From assembly GCF_030719295.1 (NCBI RefSeq), contig NZ_CP120998.1:186001-250000 (forward strand): a stretch of 64,000 bases of DNA. The letters run 5' to 3'. Made by a program: the position numbers and the translations under genes. This DNA comes from Streptomyces sp. Mut1. GTDB lineage: Bacteria > Actinomycetota > Actinomycetes > Streptomycetales > Streptomycetaceae. The first letter of the stretch is position 1. Every line of letters begins with the position of its first letter. Below, piece by piece: positions 1-12,000 of this stretch. The notes under the pieces were generated by a model. It saw only the letters and a program-made list of their open reading frames with translations, had not been told where the DNA came from and made no database searches.

Positions 1-3000
1 CCGGCCGGCCCACCGGACCGGTCACCCCGGACACCACCGACGCCGACGGCTGATCCGCCGCCAGCGCGCCCAGCCCGGCCCCGTACGAACCCAGCACCAC
101 AGCCCGGTGCTCGAACCGCGCACGCGTCGTCGCCAGCGACCACCCCACCGACACCGGATCGGCGTAGGCCAAGGCGCCCAGCGCGCCTGCCTGGTCCCGG
201 AGGGCATCGGCACTGCGCCCCGACAGAATCCACGGCACCACCGAGGGGGGCTCGGCCGCGATCCGCTGCTCGGCGGGCGCCGCCTCTTCGGGGGCCTCCT
301 CCAGGATCACGTGCGCGTTCGTCCCGCTCATCCCGAACGCCGACACTCCCGCACGCCTCGGCTGCTCACCACGCGGCCAGTCCCGCGCCTCGGCCAGCAG
401 TTCGACCGCGCCTTCTGTCCAGTCCACGCGTGACGACGGCGTGCCCAGGTGCAGCGACTTCGGCATCAGGCCGTGCCGTATCGCCTGGACCATCTTGATC
501 ACACCTGCCACACCGGCAGCCGCCTGCCCGTGGCCGATGTTCGACTTGATCGAGCCGAGCCACAGCGGGTCGTCCTCCGGCCGGTCCTGGCCGTAGGTCG
601 CGAGTACGGCCTGCGCCTCGATCGGGTCACCGAGCGAGGTACCCGTGCCGTGCGCCTCCACGACGTCCACGTCCGCGCCCGTCAGGCCGGAGTTGGCCAG
701 GGCCTGCCGGATGACGCGCTGCTGCGACGGGCCGTTCGGAGCCGTCAGACCGTTCGAGGCGCCGTCCTGGTTGACCGCCGTGCCGCGCACGACCGCCAGC
801 ACCTGGTGGCCGTTGCGCCGGGCGTCCGAAAGACGCTCCAGGAGCAGCATGCCCACGCCCTCGCCCCAGCTCGCCCCGTCCGCGGCCTCGGAGAACGGCT
901 TGGAGCGGCCGTCGGTGGCGAGGGCGCGCTGACGGCTGAACTCGATCAGCGAGATCGGGGTGGACATGACCGTCACACCACCGGCCAGCGCCATCGTGCA
1001 GTCGCCCTCCCGCAGGGCCTGGCAGGCCGAGTGCAGCGCGACCAGGGAGGAGGAGCAGGCGGTGTCGATCGTGACGGCCGGGCCTTCGAGACCGAAGGAG
1101 TACGACACCCGGCCGGACAGGATGCTGGGCGAGTTGCCGGTGCCGAGGAAGCCCTCGGAGCTCTCCTTCGCCACGGCGAGCAGGCCGCCGTAGTCCTGGT
1201 AGGTCACCCCGGCGAAGACACCCGTGCTGCTGCCGCGCAGCGTGTGGACGTCGAAGCCGGCGTGTTCCATCGCCTCCCAGGACGTCTCCAGGAGCAGCCG
1301 CTGCTGCGGGTCCATGGAGAGGGCCTCGCGCGGGCTGATGCCGAAGAAGCCCGCGTCGAACCGGCTCGCGTCGTGCAGGAACCCGCCCTCGTGGACGTAG
1401 CAGGTGCCGGGGTTGTCCGGGTCCGGGTCGTACAGCGCTTCCAGGTCCCAGCCACGGTCGGTCGGGAAGCCGGAGATCGCGTCGGTGCCGTCGGCGACCA
1501 GTTGCCACAGGTCCTGGGCGGTCTGGATGCCGCCCGGGTAGCGGCAGCTCATGCCGATGATGGCGATCGGGTCGTCCCGGTCCGCGATCGCCCGGGTCCG
1601 GACCGCCGGCGCGGTGGCGGGCTCGTCGCCGCCGAGGAGTGCGTCGCGGAGGTGGTCGACCAGGGCGCGCGGTGTCGGGTAGTCGAAGACGAGCGTGGCG
1701 GGCAGCCGCAGGCCGGTCTCCTCTCCGATCGCCTCGCGCAGCTGCACGGCGGTGAGGGAGGTGAAGCCGAGTTCGCGGAACGGCAGTTCGGCGTTCATCG
1801 CCTGCGTGGGCGGCTGCTCCAGCACGATCGAGGCGCGGCGGCGCACGATCTCCAGCAGGGCGTCACGCTGTTCCTGCCGGGGCAGGGCGGCGAGACGGTC
1901 GCGCAGGGCCTGACCGCCGCCGGACACGGCCGCGGCGGCCTTGCGGCGTGCGGTGGGGCGGGGCGCCGGCGTCTTTGCCGCGGCCTCGGGGGCCTCGGCC
2001 GCCGGCTGCTCCTGGGCGGGGGCGGAGAACGGGGTGCCGTCGTACGGCCGCAGGGTCAGCGCGTCCGCCGTCAGCACGGGTTCGCCCGAGGTGTCCGCGA
2101 CGGTGACGGTGTACGCGCCGTCCGCCGCGCCCGGCGTGATGGCGACGCGCAGCAGGGACGCGCCGCTCGCGTGCAGGGTGACTCCGCTCCAGACGAAGGG
2201 GAGCCGGGCCGCTCCGGCGGCGCTCTCGTCGTACGAGAGTGCCTGGAGTGCGGCGTCGAGTACGGCGGGGTGGAGGCCGAACCGGTCGGCCTCGCCCCGG
2301 AATTCGTCGCCGAGCACGACCTCGGCGAACAGTTCCCCGTCGCGCCGCCAGACCGCGGTCAGGCCCTGGTAGATCGCCCCGTAGCCGAAGCCGTTCTCGG
2401 CGCGGGCCGGGTAGTGGCCGTCGATGTCGACCGTGGTGGCCCCGGCGGGCGGCCAGGCGGTGAGCCCGGTGTGCTGCCGTCCGGGCGCGGTGCCGAGGAC
2501 GCCGCTCGCGTGGCGGATCCACGGCTGTCCGGCGGTGCGGGAGCTGATCCGGAAGGAACGGCTGCCGGCCGCGTCGGCGGTGTCGACCACGACCTGCACC
2601 TGGACCGACTGCCGTTCCGGCAGGACCAGCGGCGCTTCGAGGACGAGTTCGTCGATCCGGTCGCAGGCCAGGTGGTCGCCGGCCCGGACCGCGAGTTCCA
2701 CGTAGCCGGTGCCGGGGAAGACCGCGTCCCCCGCGACCTGGTGCTCGGCGATCCACGGGTGAGTGCGGGCGGATATCCGGCCGGTGAACACGTGCCCGTC
2801 ACCGTCGGAGAGCTCCACCGCCGCGCTCAGCAGCGGGTGCTTGAGCGGCTCGGCCCCCAGCGCGCCGGCATCCGTGGCGCCGGCTCCCCCCTCCAGCCAG
2901 TAGCGCTGGTGCTGGAAGGCGTACGTGGGCAGGTCGACGGTGCGGGCCCCGGTCGGGGCGTAGAACGCCGCCCAGTCGACGTCGGCTCCGTCCGCCCAGA

Positions 3001-6000
3001 GCCGGGCGAGCGCGGTGACGGCGGTGGCCGGTTCGGACTGCTTACGGTTCAGCGCCGCGACGGCGAGGGCGTCACCGTCGTACGTCTCATCGATGGCACC
3101 GGTCAGGGTGGCGTCCGGGCCCAGCTCCAGGAACCGGGTGACGCCGAGCGCCTTGAGCCGGGTGACCGCGTCGGCGAAGCGGACCGTGCCTCGGACCTGG
3201 TCGGCCCAGTAGGCGGCGGTGAACTCGGCGACCGGCTCGGCGGTGAGGGTGGAGACGATCGGGATGCGCGGGATGTCGTACGTCAACTCGCCCGCCGCGT
3301 TGGTGAATTCGGCCAGCATCGGGTCCATCAGGGACGAGTGGAAGGCGTGGCTGACCTCCAGCCAACGGCCCTGGCGGCCCTCGAAGGCCGGGGCCACCGC
3401 TTCGACGGCCTCCCGCGTACCGGACAGAACCACCTGACCGGGAGCGTTCACCGCCGCCACCGAGACACCCTCCACCAGCAGCGGGGCGACCTCGTCCAGC
3501 GTGGCCCGTACCGCCCACATCGCGCCGCCGGCCGGCAGCGCCTGCATCAGCCCGGCGCGCGCGGCCACCAGCCGGCATGCGTCCGCCAGGGAGAAGACCC
3601 CGGCGACGTGCGCGGCGGCCAGCTCACCCACCGAGTGACCGACGAGGTAGTCCGGGCGGACCCCCCACGACTCGACCAGCCGGAACAACGCCACCTCGAC
3701 CGCGAACAGCGCGGGCTGCGCCCAACCGGTGTTCTTCAGGGAATCCGCGTCGGTGAACATCACCTCACGCAACCCGTCGAAGTGCTCACACACCTCGTCC
3801 AGGACCGTGGCGAACACCGGGAAGGAAGCCGCCAGTTCCCGGCCCATCCCGACCCGCTGACCACCCTGGCCCGAGAACACGAACCCGGTCAGACCCTCGC
3901 GGGAGATGCCCGACACCTTGCCGGGCGTCGGCTCACCGGCCGCCAGCGCCTCCAGTCGCGTGCGCAGTTCGCCGGCGTCGCCGCCGAGGACGACCGCCCG
4001 GTGCTCCAGGGGCGAGCGGGTGGTGAGGAGGGACAGACCGACGTCGGTCACGTCCTGATCCGTCACCGCTTCGGCCAGCCGGCCGGCCTGTGCGGCCAGG
4101 CCCTCCGCCGAGCGTGCCGATACGGCCCACGGCACCACCGGCAGGGCGGTGCCCGCGGCCGTCACGGGCGCCGGCTCCTGCTCGGGGGCCTCTTCCACGA
4201 TCACATGGGCGTTGGTGCCGCTGACTCCGAACGCCGACACACCCGCGCGGCGCGGGCGTTCGCCGCGCGGCCACTGCCGGGCCTCCGCCAGCAGCTCCAC
4301 CGCGCCTTCCGTCCAGTCCACGTGCGAGGACGGTGTCTGCGCGTGGAGCGTCCTGGGCAGCTCGGCGTGGTGCAGAGCGAGGACCATCTTCATGATGCCC
4401 GCGACACCCGCCGCCGCCTGGGTGTGCCCGATGTTGGACTTGATCGAGCCGAGCCACAGCGGCTGACCGGCCGGCCGGTCCTGCCCGTACGTGGCGAGGA
4501 GTGCCTGCGCCTCGATCGGGTCACCGAGTGAAGTGCCGGTGCCGTGCGCCTCCACGGCGTCCACGTCCGCGCCCGTCAGGCCGGAGTTGGCCAGGGCCTG
4601 CCGGATGACGCGCTGCTGCGACGGCCCGTTCGGGGCCGTCAGACCGTTCGAGGCACCGTCCTGGTTGACCGCCGTGCCGCGCACGACGGCCAGCACCTGG
4701 TGGCCGTTGCGCCGGGCGTCCGAAAGACGCTCCACCAGGAGCAGGCCGACCCCCTCGGACCAGCCGGTGCCGTCGGCGTCGTCGGAGAACGCCTTGCAGC
4801 GGCCGTCGGTGGCCAGTCCGCCCTGGTGGGCGAAGTCGATGAACGCGTCGGGGCCCGCGATGACCGTGGCACCGCCCGCGAGAGCGAGTGAGCACTCCCC
4901 GGAACGGAGCGCCTGCACGGCGAGGTGCAGGGCGACGAGCGAGGAGGAGCAGGCCGTGTCGACGGTGACGGCCGGGCCTTCGAGGCCCAGCGCGTACGAG
5001 ATCCGGCCGGACAGGACACTGCCCGAGTTGCCGGTGATCAGGTGGCCGCCGACCCCGTCGGGCACGTCGTTCACCTGGCTGAGGTAGCCGGAGCTGCCGG
5101 CTCCGACGAAGACGCCGACCTTGTCGCCCTTCAGGGACAGCGGGGCGATGCCCGCGCGTTCCAGGGACTCCCAGGCGACTTCGAGGAGCAGCCGCTGCTG
5201 CGGGTCCATAGCCAGGGCCTCGCGCGGCGAGATACCGAAGAAGGCGGCGTCGAAGTCGGCGGCACCGGGGAGGAAGCCGCCTTCCCGCGTGAAGGCGGAA
5301 CCGGCGGCGTCGAGGGCCTCCAGGTCCCAGCCCCGGTCGGTGGGGAACGGGGTGATGGCGTCGGCCGCCCCGGAGACCAGCTGCCACAGGCTCTGCGGGT
5401 CCGTGGCGCCGCCGGGGAAGCGGCAGCCCATCGAGACGATCGCGACCGGCTCGTCCAGGGCCGCGTGGGCGGCCTCGACCTGCTCGGGCCGCTGCTCGGT
5501 ACCGAGCAGCCGGTCGACCAGGAAGTCGGCGAGCACCGCCGACGTGGGGTGGTCGAAGACCAGCGTGGCGGACAGCGAAAGGCCGGTCGCCACGCGCAGC
5601 CGGTCACGGAACTCGACCGCGGTGAGCGAATCGAACCCGAGCTCGCGGAAGGCGTGCTCCGGTGCGATGGCCGAGGCGCTCGCGTGGCCGAGGACCACCG
5701 CGGCCTCGTCTCGCACGAGGGCGAGCACGTGGCGGTGCCGCTCCCGGCCGTCGAGGTCGCGCAGCTGCTCGCGGAGTCGGGCGGAGGTGTCGTTCCCGTC
5801 GGCGGCGGCACCGTCGCTCCGGTCGTGGCCGGTGGCGGGCGCCGTGTCGAACGCGGCGAACAGCGCGCTCGGCCGGCGCAGGGTGAACGTCGGCAGGAAG
5901 CGTTCCCAGTCGACGTCCACGACCGACACGCAGGGCTCGCCCGCGGACAGCGCCGACTCCAGCGCGGCCATCGCGTCGTCCGGTGACAGGGCGGGCAGTC

Positions 6001-9000
6001 CCCGCCTGCGCAGATCGTCCTGGGCGCCCTCGGCGGCGGCCATGCCGCCGCCGTCCCACGGGCCCCAGGCGACAGCGGTGGCAGCCCTGCCCTGGCCACG
6101 GCGCCGGGTCGCGAGGGCGTCGAGGTAGGCGTTGGCGGCCGCGTATCCGCTCTGTCCGCCGCTGCCCCAGGTGGCGGCGATCGAGGAGTAGAGCACGAAC
6201 GCGTCGAGGTCCCGGTCACCGAGCAGTGCGTCGAGGTTCGCCGCCCCGGCCGCCTTGGCGCCCAGCATCACGGCGAGCGAGTCGGTGTCGGCGTCGCCGA
6301 GAGCCACGCCCTCGGTGAGGCCCGCCGCGTGGAAGACGGACCGGATCGCGGGCCCTGCGGCCTCGATCCGGTCGAGGGCCGACGCGAGGGACGTACGGTC
6401 GGCGAGGTCGCAGCCGGCGAACGTGACGGTCACGCCACGCGCTTCCAGCTCCGTACGGAGTTCGAGGGCGCCCGGGGCTTCCTCGCCCCGGCGGCTGACG
6501 AGGCCGAGGTGCTGCGCGCCCCGGTCGACCGCCCAGCGCGCCAGCCTGCCCCCCAGCGCCCCGGTGCCACCAGTGATCAGGACCGTGCCCGAGGGCGTCC
6601 ACCCGGCGTCCGCGCTCCGCGGCGCCAGGGACAGCGACGCGGGAACAAGCCGCCGTCCGAGCAGGGCCCCGCCGCGCACGGCCAACTGGTCCTCGCCATC
6701 GGCGCCACCGGCCAGTGCCTCCACCAGCCGGGCGACAGCGCCACCGGCCGGCCGCTCCGGCACATCGACCAGACCGCCCCAGCGCTCCGGCTCCTCCAGC
6801 GCGACGACCCGGCCCAGGCCCCAGACGGCGGCCCGTGCCGGATGCGCGAGTTCATCGCCCGCGCCCGCGGACACGGCGCCCGAGGTCACGGACCACACCC
6901 TGACCTCCGCCCCGGCATCGGCCAGGGCCTGCATCAGCGTGGTCGTGGCCGTCAGACCGTACGTGAGACCGGGACGCCCCGCGTGCTCCCGCTCGTCCTG
7001 GCCGAGGAACGACACCAAGTGCGTCGTACGGCCGGAGGACTCGACGGACTCCGCGAGACGCCCGGCCAGCGCGGCACGGTCCAGATCCCCGGCGTCCAGC
7101 CGCAGCCGGGTGACCCGGGCACCGCGCGCCGCCAGCTCCTCGGCGACGGCATCCGCCCAGAGGCCGTCTGCGTCCGCCGGTTCCGGCTCCACGAGCAGCC
7201 AGTTCCCGGACACCTCCGTGCTGTTGGCCGGGCCGGTGGGCGTCCAGTCGATCCGGTAACCGAGCCGGTCGACGGCGGCGCCCTCGCTCCGGCGGCGCTG
7301 CCACGCGCTCAGGGCTTCCAGGACACGGCCGGGGTCGGCATCGGGTGCGAGCCCGAGCGACTGCGTGAACGCGTCCGGGTCGCCACCCTCGACGATCTCC
7401 CAGAACGCGGCGTCCGCGCTGCCTCCGGCGACGGGTTCGCCCGCCCGGAGCTGCGGCCTCGGCCAGTAGCGCTCCCGCTGGAAGGCGTACGTGGGCAGGT
7501 CGACGGTGCGGGCGCCGGTCGGGGCGTAGAACGCCGCCCAGTCGACATCCGCCCCGTCCGCCCAGAGCCGGGCGAGCGCGGTGACGGCGGTGGCCGGTTC
7601 GGGCTGCTTACGATTCAGCGCCGCCACGGCGAACGCGTCCTCGTTGCTCTCACCGATCGCACCCACAAGGCTCGCGTCGGGGCCCAGCTCCAGGAACCGG
7701 GCGACGCCGAGCGCCTTGAGCCGGGTGACCGCGTCGGCGAAGCGGACCGTGCCTCGGACCTGGTCGGCCCAGTAGGCGGCGGTGAACTCGGCGACCGGCT
7801 CGGCGGTGAGGGTGGAGACGATCGGGATGCGCGGGATGTCGTACGTCAACTCGCCCGCCGCGTTGGTGAATTCGGCGAGCATCGGGTCCATCAGGGACGA
7901 GTGGAAGGCGTGGCTGACCTCCAGCCAACGGCCCTGGCGGTCGGTGAGCTGGGCAGCCACCGCTTCGACGGCCTCGCGCGTGCCGGAGACGACGACCTGG
8001 CCGGGGGCGTTCACCGCCGCCACCGAGGCACCCTCCACCAGCAGCGGGGTGACCTCGTCCAGCGTGGCCCGTACCGCCCACATCGCGCCACCCGCCGGCA
8101 GCGCCTGCATCAGACCCGCTCGGGCCGCGACCAGCCGGCACGCGTCGGCCAGGGACAGCACCCCGGCGACATGCGCGGCGGCCAGTTCGCCAACGGAGTG
8201 GCCGACGAGGTAGTCCGGGCGGACACCCCACGACTCGACCAGCCGGAACAACGCCACCTCAACCGCGAACAGCGCGGGCTGCGCCCAACCGGTGTTCTTC
8301 AGGGAATCCGCATCAGCGAACATCACCTCACGCAGGCCCTCGAAGTGCTCACACACCTCGTCCAGGACCGTGGCGAACACCGGGAAGACCTCCGCCAGCT
8401 CCCGGCCCATCCCGACCCGCTGACCACCCTGGCCCGAGAAGACAAACCCCGTCAGACCGTCCCGGGCCACGACCGGCGCCAACTGCTCGCCCAGCCGCGT
8501 ACGCAGCTCGTCCGTGTCTGCGCCAAGGACGACAGTCCGGTGCTCCAGCCCGGCACGGGTCGTCGCCAGCGACAGGCCGACGTCCACCACGCCCAGGCCC
8601 TGTGTCCCGGCCGCCAGCCGCCGCGCCTGCTCCGCGACACCGGCCGCCGTCTTGGACGACACCAGCCACGGCACCACGGGCAGCGCGAAGTCCGGGGCCA
8701 CCGGCTCCCGCGTAAGCTCCGGCGCCTCCTCGATGATCACGTGCGCGTTCGTCCCACTCACGCCGAACGCGGACACACCCGCCCGCCTCGGCCGGTCACC
8801 CGGCGACCACTCCCGCGCCCGGTCCAGCAGCTCAACCGCACCCTCCGACCAGTCCACGTGGGACGACGGAGCCCCCACGTGCAAGGACTGCGGCAGAGTC
8901 CCGTTCCGCATCGCCAGAATCATCTTCATGACACCCGCGACACCGGCAGCGGCCTGCGTGTGACCGATGTTGGACTTGATCGAACCGAGCCAGAGCGGCT

Positions 9001-12000
9001 GACCGGCCGGCCGGTCCTGGCCGTACGTGGCCAACAGCGCCTGCGCCTCGATCGGGTCACCCAGCTTCGTACCCGTACCGTGCGCCTCCACCGCATCCAC
9101 CTCAGCGGCCGACAGACCAGCCGTAGCCAACGCCTGCCGAATCACCCGCTGCTGCGACGGACCATTCGGCGCCGTCAGACCATTCGACGCACCATCCTGA
9201 TTCACCGCACTGCCCCGCACCACCGCCAGCACCTGGTGGCCCTTGCTGCGGGCATCCGACAGGCGCTCCAGGACCAGAACGCCTACGCCCTCGCCCCAGC
9301 CCGTACCGTCCGCATCCTCCGAGAACGCCTTGCACCGACCGTCCCCGGCCAAGCCCCCCTGCTTCTCGAACTCGATGAAGGCCGCAGGCGTGGACATGAT
9401 CGTCACACCGCCGGCCAGGGCGAGATCGCACTCACCCGACCGCAACGCCTGCGCGGCAAGGTGCATGGCCACCAGCGACGACGAGCACGCCGTATCGATC
9501 GTCACCGCCGGACCTTCGAGCCCCAGCGCGTAGGAGACCCGCCCCGACAGCACACTGCCCGAGCTGCCCGTACCGCCGTAACCGTCACCCGACTCACCGG
9601 TCAGGCCGAGCAGCGCCGGGTAGTCCTGGCCGTTCGTCCCCGCGAAGACGCCCACCGGGAGTCCGCGCAACGACGAGGGCGCCAGACCGGACTGTTCCAG
9701 CGACTCCCACACGACCTCCAGCAGCAACCGCTGCTGCGGGTCCATGGCAAGCGCCTCACGCGGCGAGATTCCGAACAGGCCGGCATCGAAATCCGCCACG
9801 CCTTCGACGAACCCGCCGACCCGGGCGTATTCGCCGCCGGCGAGGCCGATCTGTTCCCAGCCACGGTCGGCGGGGAAGCCGCCCAGCGCGTCGGTGCCCT
9901 CCGCGAGCAGCCGCCACAGCTCCTCCGGGGAGTTCGCACCACCGGGGAAGCGGCAGCCCATACCCACCACGACCACCGGGTCATCGCCCACGGCCTGGCG
10001 CACCGGCACCACACCCGGTGCCGCCGGCTCCTCGTCCGATCCGAAGAGCCGGGACAGCAGTTCGTCGGTCAGTGCCTCGACGGACGGGAAGTCGAAGACC
10101 AGCGTCGAGGGCAGCTTCAGCCCCGAGGCCGTGGTCAGAGCGTTGCGGAGTTCCACCGCCATCAGCGAATCGAGGCCCAGGTCGCGGAAGGCCGTGGACA
10201 CTCCGACGGCCGTCGAGTCCTCGAATCCCAGCACCGTCGAGGCCAGGCCCCGTACGGTCTCCATGAACTTCGCCCGGCGGGCGGCGGGTGCAAGACCGGC
10301 GAACCGCTCCTTCAGCTCCCCGGCGGCCGTACGCGGTTCGGTCGTGGTGGTGGTGCTGCGCGGTGCGACCTCGTCCCACAGACGGTTCGCACGCAGCGCG
10401 GTCATCCCGGGAACGAAGCGCTCCCAGTCCACATCCGCGACCGTCACACAACCCGACGCCGAACCAAGGACGTTGAGCGCGGTGTCGGGGTCGAGCGGTC
10501 GTACGCCGCCACGGTCCATCCGGGCCAGGACGGTGGCGTCGTCCGCCATCCCGCCTTCCGCCCACGGCCCCCACCCGATCGAGGAACCGGCAAGACCCTG
10601 CGCACGCCGGTACTCCACCAGCCCGTCCAGCGCCGCATTCGCCGCCGCGTACGCACCCTGCCCCGCACCACCCCACACACCAGCAGCCGACGAGAACAAC
10701 ACGAACGCGTCCAGCTCACGACCCAACGACGCGTGATGGAGGTTCCAGGCTCCTGCTGCCTTGGCGTCCCAGACCCCGGCCACCCGCTCCGGAGTCAGAC
10801 CGTCAACGACACCGTCGTCCAGGACCGCAGCCGTGTGTACGACCGCCGAGATGTCGAACCGCTCGAAGAGCGCCTCCACCTCCGCCCGCACGGCGACATC
10901 ACAGGCCACCACGTCGACCTCGGCACCCAGCTCGCGAAGGCCGGCGCACAGCTCTTGCGCGCCTTCGGCTTCCGGGCCGCGCCGGCTGATCAGGACGACA
11001 TGCTCAGCGCCCCGCTCCGCCGCCCAACGCGCCACCCGGGCACCCAACGCACCCGTACCACCCGTGACCAGCACCGTTCCGGCGGGCGACCAGACCGCAT
11101 CCCCGGACCGCGCGGGCGCCAGACGACGACCGAGCACCGCCCCGGCCCGCACCGCAACCTCGTCCTCATCCCCGCAACCACCGGCCAGCACCTCAACCAG
11201 CCGGCCAACAGCGCCCTGCGCCACCTGATCCGGAACGTCAACGAGACCGCCCCAACGCCCCGGCTCCTCCAGAGCGACAACCCGGCCCAGACCCCACACA
11301 CCAGCCCGCACCGGACGCGTAACCACATCACCAGGACCCGCCGACACCGCACCCGACGTCACCCACCACACCGGGCAAGCAACCCCCGCGTCGCCCAACG
11401 CCTGCACGAGGACAGCCGACGCGGCAACGCCACCCGACCCCGACTCCTCCTGACCCAGGAACGACACCACACGCGCGTAATCCGCGAACTCCCCGAGCCG
11501 AGCCGCCAGCGCCGAACGATCCAGATCGCCGGACTCCAGCCGCAACCGAGTGACCTGCCCACCCCGCCCCGTCAGCTCCTCAGCAAGCGCATCCGCCCAC
11601 GACGCATCCTCAGCACCGGCCGGCTCAACAATCAGCCAGCCACCACCCGACACATCAACAACCGCAGACCGCAACGGAGCCCAGGACACCTCGTAACGCA
11701 GCCGGTCACTCGCCTCACGCTCCCGACGAACCCTCGGCCAGAAACGCTGGTGCTGGAAGGCGTACGTCGGCAGGTCAACGGCCTCGGCCCCGGTGGGCGC
11801 GAAGAACGCCGCCCAGTCCACAGAGCCGCCCTCCGCCCAGAACCGGGTCAGCGCGGTCACCGCCGTAGGTCCTTCGGGCTTGTCCCTGCGCAGCAGCGAA
11901 ACGGCGAACACCGCGTCGTCGCTCGCCTCGCCCACGGCCCCGACCAGGGAGGCATCCGGCCCCAGCTCGACCAGACGCGTGACGCCCAGCGCCTTCAGCC

